A stretch of DNA of 64,000 nucleotides from Siphonodentalium dalli (taxonomy: Eukaryota > Mollusca > Scaphopoda > Gadilida > Siphonodentaliidae). The translations under genes were made by a program, and so were the position numbers. The notes beneath the pieces were generated by a model that searched no databases, had not been told where the DNA came from, and saw only the letters and a list, made by a program, of their open reading frames with translations. Within the stretch, counting starts at the first letter, position 1, and the number at the start of each line of letters is the position of its first letter. Below are positions 1 to 10,695 of this stretch, in pieces. Location of the stretch: the NCBI GenBank assembly GCA_032622095.1, contig CP136064.1, forward strand, positions 170,136,310-170,200,309, written 5' to 3'.

Positions 1-845
1 TGTCATTATTGCGAGCAATCGGGCGTTAGATCCAGCTTTAATTCGCCAATATGCAGCTCAAAATCGCTTCTGTTTACGCTTATTTCTCCGATTACCGGAA
101 ACTGACTCACCACTGTCGTATATACACCGTGATATATAGTTCCCAGTATTTTGCGTAAAACAAAAGTATATTTTTATATTCTGTGTACATAAACAATGTA
201 AATAAACCAGAAAAGTCTAACCATATTCAATATGACAATTTTAAAATTTAATTATGCCGTTTTATCATTGTCGCAATGATACCAAGCTTATTTTCGATAG
301 ATGGCGAAAAAAAAAAATTCTTCTGGCGATTTTCGGTCTAATGTTGATCAAATTAATTTAAATGGAAGTTATTAATGCCAATATGACTTCTCCTGATATT
401 TTTCCACATAACTCCTTGCCGATCGGGTATGCATGTTAAAATATTTGTCTGTTTACTCGGCAAATGGGAAGCATGATAAAATGTACTTGCCTGTGTTTAT
501 CATGGCGGCCATTCTGTAGATTGTCGACATCCTGGAATCAGTCTCTAATGGCTGAACAGCTCATTTCACGAAAAAACAAAGGCTCCTCTCATGTACACCA
601 GATCCTATAGCATACAATAGTCCATACTTCAGGGCAATATTTTTAGTTATTTTGAAGTTCTCGGTACCTAAAGACATGTTATTTTTTCCATATATTTCCC
701 AAATTTGTCAAATTAAAGTGTTCTTTTTTAAAAACCACACATTGGGAACACTCAAGATTTTCACCAACACAGTCTAAGTGTGACACTGAACTATGTGAGA
801 GGTGGTTGCTATGCATATTTCTTTTTTACATCGTTGTTTTAGGCT
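1..845. other. no gene seen
   Basis: AT-rich sequence with many stops in all frames. I see no coding segment, repeat border or RNA gene that I can support here. Confidence 0.5.
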
Positions 846-1722
846 TTATAGAAAAATGATGTTTTCAATTATTTCAGCCATTTTTTGGCCAAACGTGCAT
901 CTGACCCTTAACTTTAGTTTATTGCTATGCATCCAGTTTTTGACATCTACATAACAAGCTTCAATGCGTTGAATTGCCTCAAGAGTATCCGACAGCATCC
1001 TTACGAGAAAACTCGATGAACATTTGTGTGTAATCTGCATATAGATGGTAATTGACAGAGTGATGACTCAGTATGCGCCCGTGAGGCAAAGTATACACCA
1101 AAAATTAAAGTGGTCCAATGAATAATCCCTGTGGCACACCCACATCAAGGGCAATTGTCCGTGGAAACAGACTCCCGAATCACAACATTCTGCTTTCTAC
1201 TTGACAGATACGATTCGAACCAACATAGAGCGGTTCCTCGAATTCCAATACGTTCGCTGAGACGTTCCGATAAGACGGTGTGATCGCACGTATCGAAAGC
1301 AGCACTCAGGTCCAACATCAGAAGCAGCACACAGTTACCGCGGTTCAAAAAGGTCAATGTCGTTCTTGACTTTGATGAGCGCAGATTCGCGAGAGTGATT
1401 GACTCGATATGCTGACTCGATATTTTTCAAACAGTTCATGATCCTTTACGTGTTTGAGTAACTGTAGACTCACAACTTTTTCCAGCACTTTAGATATAAA
1501 TGATAGGTTCGATACAGGCCTATAATTTTTCAGAACTTCAGGGTCTAGCGAAGCCTTTTTCAGATTCGGTATAACAATCGCAGTTTTCATTTCATCGGAC
1601 ACCACTCCATTGTTAAGCAAATCTCTAACATGGGCAAATACAGATACAATGTAAGGTCTGACATGATCATTTTTCAGATATTTAATCGGGACATGGTCTA
1701 GTGAACATGATTTATCCTTCAT
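846..1722 (-). pseudogene. LINE reverse transcriptase fragment (CR1/Jockey-like)
   Basis: Read on the minus strand, three pieces give consecutive reverse-transcriptase motifs of a non-LTR retrotransposon. The first (about 1722-1354) has the NYRPVSNLSFISKVLEK block. The second (1357-1145) has LDLSAAFDTCDHTVL followed by WFESYLSSRKQ. The stretch at 1140-1040 encodes GVPQGLFIGPL and then a degenerate catalytic box, YADYTQ, where families of this type have YADDTQ. The last (1040-846) has the ..WMHSNKLKL.. block. The pieces lie in different frames with stops between them, so the copy is dead. No ORF1, endonuclease or 3' tail is visible, so it is truncated at both ends. In life the enzyme copies its own RNA at a nicked target site. 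Confidence 0.85.
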
Positions 1723-1867
1723 TCCCCATCAACACTTTCTCTATATCTGAATGTGTTACATCACGAAAATTGCTTAGCAATTTGCTAGAAGGCAATATAG
1801 GAATTGGATACGTGTGTCGCACCTGTATGGTCACAGAGAAAGACGTCCGGATAGTATCAATTAACCA

Positions 1868-1990
1868 TCATATAGAAATCTTGAGTTTGTGCTGATTTCA
1901 ATTTTCATGGCTTCCAAATTAATAAACGTGCAGACCTAAATAAGCACTGTGTAGGGGGGAATTTCCCCAAGAAATAATTTTTTATTTATT
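1868..1990 (-). repeat. dispersed copy of the 188-bp repeat
   Basis: This is the reverse complement of the unit tandemly repeated at 15621-15990. It shares the segments aatcttgagttt(g/a)tgctgattt, ttaat(a/g)aacgtgca and tgt(g)agggggaattt. It is diverged and ends near the orphan Cys-domain fragment. Confidence 0.7.
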
Positions 1991-1994
1991 TATC

Positions 1995-2470
1995 ACAAGA
2001 ACAAGATGCATGATATACGGCTTCTGTAGCAACGAGATCGATGCAACTTAGAATGTGTTTCTCAACATCCAATGCTCACGAATCTCCTCTTATTCGGCAA
2101 TGTTCTAAAACTTTGTGTCTAATATTGAGAGTTGCTACTGTTCGTACTTGCCTTTTACCGGGATGGCGGGGATCTGATATGGCACCCTTTCCACATTTGA
2201 AACAGTCTTTGTAATTAAATGGGTCTTGTTTAGACCTCATTTTCTTCGAGAGCGGAACCGTATCCATACACTCAGGATTGACACTGAAGGTTATTTTCCT
2301 ATAAGTGAAATCACGCCTACAGTCTTTATGGACCAAGACCTTGTTACCCATTTAAATATTCAGATAAGTCGTTATATCCTCCTTACCAGAGATGACAATC
2401 AAAGTCTCCAGTCCTTTTGCCATAACTTTTACTAATGGATTTTCCTTAGCATCCACATTACACTGTATAT
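1995..2470 (-). pseudogene. orphan Cys-rich domain, transposon-associated
   Basis: A minus-strand frame reads through 'AKGLETLIVIS', 'VLVHKDCRRDFT', 'NYKDCFKCGKG', 'LEHCRIRGDS' and 'DLVATEAVYHASCSC'. The order VH-x2-CRRDF, C-x2-CG, C-x2-R-x-D, DLVA-x-A-x-YH-x2-C matches a repeated domain I recall from many uncharacterised invertebrate proteins that sit among transposons. I cannot give it a function. Two in-frame stops (a TAA before the MGNK segment and a TGA after GDS, where relatives have Trp) make it a pseudogene. Conserved Cys and His suggest metal binding (inference). It could also be one exon of a larger decayed gene. Confidence 0.55.
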
Positions 2471-3235
2471 GAATGGACAAGACGCACAAGTCCTCTTAAC
2501 CCTTTGAACCCGGTATTCCGGCCAGAACGTAATTGCATATATACGCGTGGCCAGGACGTCATCTCGATCTACCGTCGTCGCAGTACTGCACTTTATCTTT
2601 TTATAATTCGATAAATACTCAATACTACGGAAAATAATTTAGTGTTTCATAATGGCTCATAAGTGACCTAAAAACTATACTTATGGTTAGAAACTTTAGT
2701 GACATATTCTTGGGTTATTTATAACTCTTTACTTGCGAAGAAATTCCCGCTAATTTACATAATTCGCGCTAGCGATTGCCGGATATAAAAACACGTCATA
2801 CAAGTTTTGTTCAAGAATATACAAACTTCTGAGTTCATTAAATCATAACAGAGGTGCACGCAATATAGACTTACATGAGAATAAAGCACAAAATCGTGTC
2901 GTTAAGCTGATATAAGCCAATAGACCGCGCAATATTGCGCATTTTAGTTATTGGTGGAGTATTTGGTAAACACCCAGATCTTATTTTCGCTAAAAACCCA
3001 CACGTCATGTATTTACGTTGGGATTTCGACGTATTTCTTGGCAGTTTTATAATAAAATCAGTCAATTTTTTCAATTTTGTATAACTTTTTCTGGATTTAA
3101 GATATTGAAATGGATTTTGCTGTGCTGAACTCGGAATTGAATTGCCTTTCCATTGGTGTAAACGTGGTAGAAAAACGCATATAATATGAAACCTACTGCA
3201 CGAACTTAAAAGGCAAAACTTGAGAAAAAAAGAAA
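2471..3235. other. no gene seen
   Basis: Nothing coding is recognised. The stretch opens near a 'ttaaccctttgaacccggta' at about 2497 that resembles a piggyBac-type terminus, but I found no partner end. Confidence 0.35.
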
Positions 3236-3312
3236 ACATCTGAGTTCGGGATGGATTCGAACCCCAGCCGACTACATGTAATCCGAACACCAAAACCTCA
3301 CGGCCACAGAAT
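3236..3312 (-). repeat. tRNA-derived SINE-like head, copy 1
   Basis: On the minus strand an A-box-like 'gtggccgtgaggttttgg' is followed about 30 nt later by a perfect B box, 'gggttcgaatcc' (plus strand 3253-3265). The length and spacing fit a tRNA-related RNA polymerase III head. The anticodon arm does not fold as a normal tRNA, so I call it a SINE or tRNA pseudogene rather than a tRNA gene. Related heads lie at 3655 and 12530. Confidence 0.5.
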
Positions 3313-3654
3313 ACTCAAAAAAGTATATACGAAAGTAGATTTTGCGCCCTCTGTGGGTTAGATAGGCATATTTTTTTCAGACGACCAGTATCGATATTCG
3401 ACATATTATATATTGATTATTAAAAATTCTAGAAGAAAACAGAGAATACGCTGCTCAAAAATGCGGAGTTGAAAAGACAAAAAGGTAAGCATATATATTT
3501 ATTTTGTGTTCAACGCATCTCAGACTATCACTCTGAAAAATCTGAGTTGAGTAAACCATTGTAAACTATTGGTGTCTTGAATCGCAAAAATAGAATAAGT
3601 CAAAAATTAAAAAACAAATGAAAAACTGAAACAAAAAAATATATTTATAAAAAA

Positions 3655-3745
3655 ACGTGAGTTGTCGATTAGAACGCTCATCGCAAAATTACCAAATTTG
3701 TAAGACAGATGCTCTAACCACACGGCCACGAACACCGATCATATT
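3655..3745 (-). repeat. tRNA-derived SINE-like element, copy 2
   Basis: The minus strand shows 'cgtggccgtgtggttagagc' (A-box region) and, after about 45 nt, 'gcgttctaatcgac', a one-mismatch version of the B-box core. A T-rich tail follows, including 'catttgttttttaattttt', which is shared with copy 3 at 12530. It lies just outside the left end of the TTAA element. Confidence 0.5.
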
Positions 3746-3838
3746 TTTTTTAGTAGAATAAGTCGATGTTTTTTTTATTAGAAATCATTGAATATGAAAT
3801 ACTGATAGATGTTTTATATCTAATTTGATTTGTTTTAA

Positions 3839-3854
3839 GAGGGAGGTAAAGTGG
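3839..3854 (+). repeat. left terminal inverted repeat of the TTAA element
   Basis: gagggaggtaaagtgg, directly preceded by ttaa. After position 16 the two ends diverge, although both continue with an aatt-containing segment and a G-rich motif. Confidence 0.7.
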
Positions 3855-4505
3855 CAGAATTCCAAAAATGGGGACCGGTTGAAATTCATGTATTTTTGTT
3901 ATAAAAGACCAAAAAATGAAAAATATATTTGTTCATAGACATACTACAATAATCCAAGATTAAGTATATCTGATAAGCAATAAATTTGTCCTTCCAAAAA
4001 AGATGCATTTGAACGTCAAAAAAAAAAATTGAGATGAAAATACTCACTGGTAAAATATCAAATAGCCATCAAGAGGTATCAACATGTAGCTAATACTCCC
4101 ATGCAGTGACAACGCGTAGCGGATTTCCGAGTTTCAATCCTAAAACTCCAGAAATTTTAACTTAGTATATGTAAACAAACCACCCAAAAAGACAACCATT
4201 TGCAAGAACTATTTTAGAATTCTATGGGACACCACTTTACTATCCACACTAACAAGACAGTCAAGGACTGTGGTGTTGCTCAACTGACTGTACTGACTGA
4301 GAAGATGTTGACTGACAAGAGGATGGAAGGATGACAGACGAGGAGTGATCATTGTAGCTCAACCATAGACTTAGTCTCAGGTGAGCTAAAAAGGGGAAAT
4401 AATTAAGAAGTGAAATTTACACATGTTATCAACAGGTCCATTATTTATCATTCCATTATTATTATTAACACACTTACATATAAATACATAATCAGGAATA
4501 ACACG

Positions 4506-4666
4506 TCACAGAAACTTCAAAGAGTTGTGTTCGTAATCCTCTAGTAAGTGATCAACCTCGAAAAGATCATCTTCATCATCGTATTTTACTTCATGGACAG
4601 CATCTGTCAATCCATCAGTTCCTGAGAGCAGACATTTGACCTCACCAGTATACCACTGACTGGAAC
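4506..4666 (-). pseudogene. last exon of the transposase-nuclease gene: Tudor-like tail
   Basis: A 161-nt exon starts after the acceptor 'ttttcag' and ends in TGA. It encodes 'WYTGEVKCLLSG', then 'VHEVKYDDEDDLFEVDHLLEDY' in two overlapping halves, and finishes 'NSLKFL'. The pattern W-Y-x-G-x-V ... V-x-YDxED ... LLEDY resembles small Tudor-like barrels found at the end of related invertebrate proteins (recalled, not searched). It joins the previous exon in phase 1, with the split codon restored as Gly. The exon itself has no stop or frameshift. It is labelled pseudogene only because the upstream coding region is broken. Confidence 0.65.
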
Positions 4667-5191
4667 CTGAAAATGTTTGACCACTTAACCACAGCAGAAT
4701 TATGGGTAATTTTTCAGGATTTAGTCGGAAATATGGCTTGTTGCCATTAATCGGAAAGCTCTCGGCTTAAACCTATTATTGATCGATATTGAATGACATA
4801 TTTATGTAAAAGTTGGCGAAAATTGCAAACAAACTACCTGAATCTAATTTTAATTGGATAGTATTCATTTGGATAATTTGATAACTTCACTTTCCCACAT
4901 CTCTGATAGTCAATGCTTTAAAGTGAGTCAGAATGAAAATAGTTGGACAAGAAAAAATTGATTGACAATACAAAAAACTTTCATAGAACATTTCACAATC
5001 ATGCATGTACCGGTATACTATAATATAGTATGTAAACAATGAAACACATTTATAATGAATCAAAAAAAATAATTATATAGTTGTATTATCATGTTCGACA
5101 TTGTCAAGAAGAATTGTTAAACAAGGAATTATGAACCTACTTTGCAGATTCATGAAAACGCATTACTCAGTAAGAGTGCTTAATTGTCTAC
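4667..5191 (-). other. intron
   Basis: This lies between a donor g|gtagac at 5191 and an acceptor cag at 4667 on the minus strand. I see no coding inside. Confidence 0.55.
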
Positions 5192-5308
5192 CTTTTACTT
5201 CGTCCGTCACCCATCTATGGGAAATTTTCCGCCCAACAAACAACACAGCAGGTTCGGGTTCTTCTTGTGCGTCAACGTCTGAAGAATCTGTATTTACAGG
5301 TAGTTCAG
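5192..5308 (-). pseudogene. internal exon: acidic linker and start of Tudor-like domain
   Basis: A 117-nt exon lies between acceptor 'ttttcag' and donor 'g|gtagac'. It encodes an acidic linker (VNTDSSDVDAQEEPEPA) followed by 'VGRKISHRWVTDEVK', the start of the Tudor-like module completed in the next exon. Entry and exit are both phase 1 and match the neighbouring exons exactly, which is strong evidence that these are real splice sites rather than chance frames. Confidence 0.65.
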
Positions 5309-5512
5309 CTGAAAATCATTGAAATATTATAGATAAAATAGGGATAAATGTTGAAAATTGCTATAAAAATATATGAAATTCTCTCTAGAAGCTATAATCA
5401 CATACATGTGCCTGTAACAAATTGATATTAAGATTCCAAGGATATACCATTGTAAGTTAATGAATAAAATATGAGCAGTACAGTTTGCGACTTTAGACCA
5501 GTAATATTTTAA

Positions 5513-5604
5513 AGGGGTACTGTACACGAAATCCAGCCAATGATGGGACCATCACGTAAGTAACAAATAAATGGCCAGATTTACCTGTAGTGTACAGTAC
5601 CCCT
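5513..5604. mobile_element. 92-bp TTAA MITE, family A
   Basis: The ends are aggggtactgtacac and its reverse complement. The left flank is TTAA; the right flank is TTCA, probably a mutated TTAA. The same terminal sequence bounds the 582-bp element at 22468-23049. It sits in an intron of the transposase gene. Confidence 0.7.
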
Positions 5605-5970
5605 TTCAGAGACATACATGTATCAGTCTGAACGTACATGTATGTCATGGTTTCCAATGCACACACTCTTCTAATATCTACAGATTTATGCATCCAATGA
5701 ACATGTCAAAGGCACAATAGAGTTGATGCTGATAACTTAATTGAATGACAAAGAAGAAGGAAAGTTGTGATAATAACCAGAGTAAAATCATAAAAACATT
5801 GAATGTTATGTATGTAGCTGTTTCAGTATTAAAGGAATCTTAATTCTGGCTAATAGAAATAGTGTATTTTTTAAAATATATTTGTAGTGACAAATTAATA
5901 TTGATTCATAGAAAAATTTGACAATCAAGACATAATACAAGCAACAACATAAATGATGTATATAGTCTAC

Positions 5971-6085
5971 CTTCACTCTCACTTGTCCACTCTACTGGTT
6001 CATCAGCTCTGTTGCCTCTCTGTAGTCCTCGCTTCTTTCCTTTCCCCTTACCCTTCACCTTTTCAGTAACTGCCTTTGTCTCAAA
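5971..6085 (-). pseudogene. internal exon: Lys-rich basic linker
   Basis: A 115-nt exon sits between acceptor 'tttgcag' and donor 'g|gtagac'. It enters in phase 0 and leaves in phase 1. It encodes FETKAVTEKVKGKGKGKKRG, then an R/E-rich segment ending WTSESE. The basic stretch could act in nuclear localisation or DNA binding (inference). The donor hexamer is the same as that of the next exon. The join to the YqaJ exon upstream is not resolved because no convincing phase-0 donor is visible after the ESMGFH codons. Confidence 0.6.
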
Positions 6086-6503
6086 CTGCAAAGTGAAATA
6101 CAATTTTACTACAAATTGTAACATATCAACACTAAGTTATCACCTTTAAATGTACATCCATAGTTGTTGAATTTATATTTGTAAATTGGAAGTCCATGAT
6201 ATACATGTACATGTATGAATTTTACATGGATGTGTTAGATTGCTCTCATCAACTAAAAAAGTATAAATATATCAATCAAGCTCTTTAAACAAGCAAATAA
6301 TTGAGCATTGGTGTCAAATTATTTTCATACACTGTAGTATCTCATATATTATGTACAGTGTATATAAACCAAAAACTGATAATACAAAGTAACAACTGGT
6401 ATCAGATGCGTGACTTAATCACCAGTATTTACAAGAATTAGTGAATACTGGACAATGAGTTGCCGTTTAAATTTTTAACAATAAGGGATTTTCACCCATA
6501 TGG

Positions 6504-6869
6504 TATCTCAGGATGTGGACAGTTCAGATGGACCTATACAGTTATACAATGATTTTCCAGCTCACAACTAACATGATGTTAACAGTGTTGCTCTCAACTA
6601 AATAGTCAATGGAGCCTTTCACAACAAGTATTTCAGATTTTAGAGGGCAGTTATTCAATTCCAATCAATTTATATACGAGCTGAGAAAGCTCCTCCCAAA
6701 ATTGCCATTCAAAAAGTGATCAAAGTCATTTGTTGACATACATGTATTTATCATTATTGCCATTAATAAATGTGGTCTTCAGATCACAGATTCCTTCAGG
6801 GTGTGTACTACCTAAGCTATTCAGAGGTTTTCTATACAGATCGATCTGAACTTTCCACATCCTGAGATA
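6504..6869. mobile_element. 366-bp inverted-repeat element inside the intron
   Basis: The two ends are 38-bp inverted repeats with a few mismatches: tatctcaggatgtgga(c/a)agttcagat at 6504 and its reverse complement ending at 6869. There is no coding inside. It begins just after the YqaJ coding segment, so it probably inserted in the downstream intron. I could not identify the target duplication with certainty. Confidence 0.6.
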
Positions 6870-6879
6870 CATGTACATT

Positions 6880-9629
6880 ACATGTATATATAGCTAAAAT
6901 GTGGAAACCCATAGACTCATCATGTTTTGATGAACCACTAACCCATGAACCTGGCTCACGAACACCTGGTTGCATATCATATCGAGGTACCGCAATCTCA
7001 GGAAGCAGAACTTTAAAATAAAATGCTGTCAGTTTTGGTATCATGACATTAGTCCAAAGCACTTCATCCCTGAATATTCGCTCAATGATCATTTGATATG
7101 GCTTAACTGTTCTCGTTACAAAGTCTAACCAGTTATAACCAAGGACATTCAATTGGCCCTGGCATTGAAAGTAATATGGGTGATTTCTCTTCAATCTCAG
7201 ATGGTCTTGAAATTTTTCCAGACAAAAGCTTTTTTGTGTTTCGACAGCATATGTTAAGGAGACTGGTTTATTCATAAGCAGATTTTTTATCTCCAGCAGG
7301 CCTTTAGTGCCGTCGCTCTGAATGACCAGTCCATCTGTGCTGGCAGCAAGGAATTTGTGATGTTTGCTGATAACTAGCCCCATTTTTTTAAAGCTTGCAT
7401 TGATTCCATTTTCCGCCTGCTTCATAATATATTCCTGGATTGTTGCAGGTTCAGCTAAAAGGCCAGTCCTTGTATGGATGTTTCCTTTGAAGTTTGTATA
7501 TAGAAGGGCTCGGATAATTGGTTCCACTTTGATTTTCGGATTTCGAGAGATAATTTTACCAAAGTTTGAGGCAGTCAGTCGTTTTTTTCTCTCTGTGCGC
7601 CATAGTGAAGAAGTGCTTTGGTCCCTTGTATTGACTTCAAGTTGAGAGATCAAGTCATCTGAGACTTCAACATGCTTTTTGAAATAGCTGGATTTCATTT
7701 CCTCCAATTCAGTGGGTGTAACATCAGCTTCTGGTTGAAGACATTCATCGCCATACTTCAGCTTTGCCTTTTTGCTCGAGTCAATTTTGGATAAGGCCAT
7801 TTTTCTTTTCCGCTTCCTGTCCTTGTATTTATCCGTTCTCTTGCAAATCATTGATTTTCCATGTTTTTTTGCCCGAACGTTGAATAGATTGACAAATGAT
7901 GGTCCTGGAGATGTTGCTGTTACCTTCTCCCATACAGCAGGTGACCATGTAGGTCCTAAAAGCGATCTCAAACCTCCACCATAACATCTTGCTTGCCATG
8001 ATCCTCTGTTACACCGGTTGTAAAATTTACCACCATCAAATTTAGCTCGGATTGACATCCAGACTTCAGCCATGTTTGTGGTGTTATTACCAATCAGGGC
8101 TTCAGATTTGATATGTCTGCAAGCATGTTTGTTTGCAATGACTCTGGGCTTAGTCCACAGTCCCCTCTTGATGCCTCCATTGCTTCTTCTGAAGTACAGG
8201 AATCCCAAAATTCGGCCAACTCAGATGTCAATTCTTCCAAGTCTTGCTGCTCTAATGGTTCGCTGACATGAACTTTCGAGGCTGTATTGCTGGCTGTTGT
8301 TACAACACGTGACTTGCAGAAGTCAGAGCATCTTGAATGATCTCCGAAAATGTGGTGAATCGAATTTCGGATATCCTTCTCCAGTAGATTTTTGGCAATG
8401 GTCTTATCTGGCATAGCAGACCGCATCTTTATGGCACATCTGACACCACTAGTTAGTCTCATCCGCACTACCTTTGAGAGTTTACCAGGACCTTTATACT
8501 CTGGCTTTTCCTGGACAAGCTTTTCCAAACTTCCTCTCAAACACTTGCATGCATGATTAGCACATTCAACCTTTGTAACTCTGCAACCCCAATTTGGTAC
8601 ATGCTTTTGTATGTCAGCAAACACACTGCTATCGCCATCACCAATCATCTCCATATAGCTGAGGCCATGCTTCGATTCGGCTTCTAAAAAACCTTCCAGA
8701 ATGATATCAGACTCCATAGCCTGGCTGCTCTTGTTCCAATTTTTGTGGCATTGGTGGTCTGGTACTTTCTCGGATTTGTTGGAATAGAAGGTACACACGA
8801 AACAGTGTCGATTTCTGACACCAAGATGAAGAATCTTGCCCGTTGCTGCTCCTATGATCACCCCGACACCACCCATGGCATTATACGTATGTTTGTGAGA
8901 TCTTTTTGACCACCCACCATCTGTTACAACCGTTATTTTTGGAATACCTTCATCAAAATTACCCTTCTCTTCTGCAATCTTTCTCTATTCAGCACCAGCT
9001 GTTTTGATGTCTTCTTCCAGCTATGTCTTCCACCAGGCACTTATCTCATATTCAACTGCTGTAAAAGTTGGTTGTGACATCGATGGCAGACCGATAGTTC
9101 CGAATATCTCATTCAATTGACTCACACCGCAACCAGTACCCATGGCAGCCCAGACTGCTCGTGCATTGACATCAAACCTCCGATGTTTAGAGCTACTTTG
9201 GATGAGAGGACTGGATGAAAAGACTATAGTTTTCCCACAACCATTGCAACGGATTGTAATGAAGGTTGCATAGCCTTGATGCTTCTCCTCATGTAGGAAA
9301 TCAATAATCTTCCTATTTGGACACTTCTTGGAAAGGCGTTGAGCTTTGGAGCATAATATTACATGCTGGATGACATTATTGAATCCAAATTACAGACGGT
9401 CCGTGTTGAATAGCCGGTATCCCTCAGACAGTACCCGATCTTTTTTAGCGAGTCACAGTTTTAGCGGCTTCCCCTTATAGCGGCGGACTGAGAATCTGAC
9501 CCGAGGTTTGTACTCATCATTCACCTTTTCCAGGCATGATCTATCCATCACACGGAACCCACCTTTTACATAAGGTTTCCCTCCAGCAGCGTTGAACTGA
9601 GATGTTGTACTTTTTCTTTTATTACCCAT
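6880..9629 (-). pseudogene. transposase fused to YqaJ-type nuclease
   Basis: The start is chosen at MGNKRKSTTSQFNAAGGKPY (9629). The N-terminal half shows a zinc-like CNGCGK, then VVTDGGWSKR and MIGDGDSSVFADI, the first two acidic positions of a DDE-type enzyme. KVECANHACKCLRG and an Glu-rich segment follow. This matches what is annotated as Mutator-like transposase domain (PF20700, from memory). The C-terminal half (8200-6890) carries a basic linker, then LTASNFGKIISR, AASTDGLV, GLLEIKN and YYFQCQGQLNVLG, the D...ExK and glutamine signatures of the YqaJ/lambda-exonuclease PD-(D/E)XK family. Damage: TGA near 9452, TAA near 9390, two TAG near 9020 and 8985, and a frameshift near 8150. Downstream exons at 6085, 5308 and 4666 continue the gene. 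Confidence 0.75.
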
Positions 9630-9650
9630 TCTGAGCAAAGTGACTACTGG

Positions 9651-9920
9651 GGCAGTGAGACAGTACTCAACAGGCCTTGAGCTAACGCAATATACCTTAC
9701 AAGGGCAGTGAGACAGTTCTCAACAGGCCCTGAACTAACACAATACACTTTTCAAGGGCAGTGAGACAGTTCTCAACAGGCCCTCAACTAACACAATACA
9801 CCTTTCAAGAGCAGTGAGACAGTTCTCAACAGGCCCTTCTCAAATACAAGATGATACTTTTTTAATGGCAGTGAGACAGTTCTCAACAGACCATGTGCAT
9901 GATGTTCAGATTGATTTAGA
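9651..9920 (+). repeat. 53-bp tandem repeat, about 4.5 copies
   Basis: The unit begins ggcagtgagacagttctcaa. Copies start at 9651, 9704, 9757, 9810 and 9867, so the period is 53 bp for four steps and then 57. It lies in the promoter-side region of the transposase-nuclease gene, between the two genes of the TTAA element. Confidence 0.9.
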
Positions 9921-10695
9921 GACAGAAAACATTCATATTTCAATATGCAGTTCCAATTCACTACAATGCACTGCAATGAGTATTTTCACAGCAAACACAG
10001 CATCTACCACAAACTAGCCACTAAGAAAACTGCCCAGTGTTACAGTGAAGCTGAATTTCACAGATGACCAGTTTACCTGAAAACAGGTCATCATAATCTG
10101 CTGTTGACATGGACTGGCTTCACCAATCAAAATACAGTCTGCACCAAAATAAACTGTCTAATGTTAGCAATTTTGGCCAAACAAATAATACCTGTGTTTA
10201 GGGTTACATGGTCTATAGCAATTAGGGTACAAATGTGGATTATTGACAATTCAATCTAGAAAGCTTCAAAATTAATTAATTAATTGATTAATTGAATGAT
10301 TCAATACTAAATATTGTTATCTGGAAATAGTCAGAGCAGTAATAAACTTTCAATGTTTTTGTGCAAATTATAGGCGGATGAAAATGAGTAAGATATCTTT
10401 CGATGCCCTTCCTACTGTATGTAAACACCGCTTTGTCCACAGTGCAATAAAATATTTTTGGGGAGGCACCATTCCCTAGGGCAGGTAGGGAAACCCTAAA
10501 CACAGGGGAAAAAATTTGGGCATAATTTAACTCTTTTCACACGTATATTTCAATGCCAAATACCAGTAATATTATTGGGAATTTTCTCCACAATTAATGA
10601 TCATGCTGACACTATTATTAGGCATCTGACAGTTGCTGACAAACTTGACTTACCTATTTACACTATTTACACAACAATACTAGTCAGAATACATC
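9921..10695. other. spacer between the two element genes
   Basis: No coding segment, hairpin or further tandem repeat is seen here. It includes a short AT-rich 'attaattaattgattaatt' run near 10270. Confidence 0.45.

Noticed and set aside
2871-3293. 140-residue minus-strand frame
   Set aside because: It overlaps the SINE-like head and has no domain; likely chance.
3253-3307. possible functional tRNA gene
   Set aside because: The B box is perfect, but the acceptor and anticodon stems do not pair; better read as a SINE head or tRNA pseudogene.
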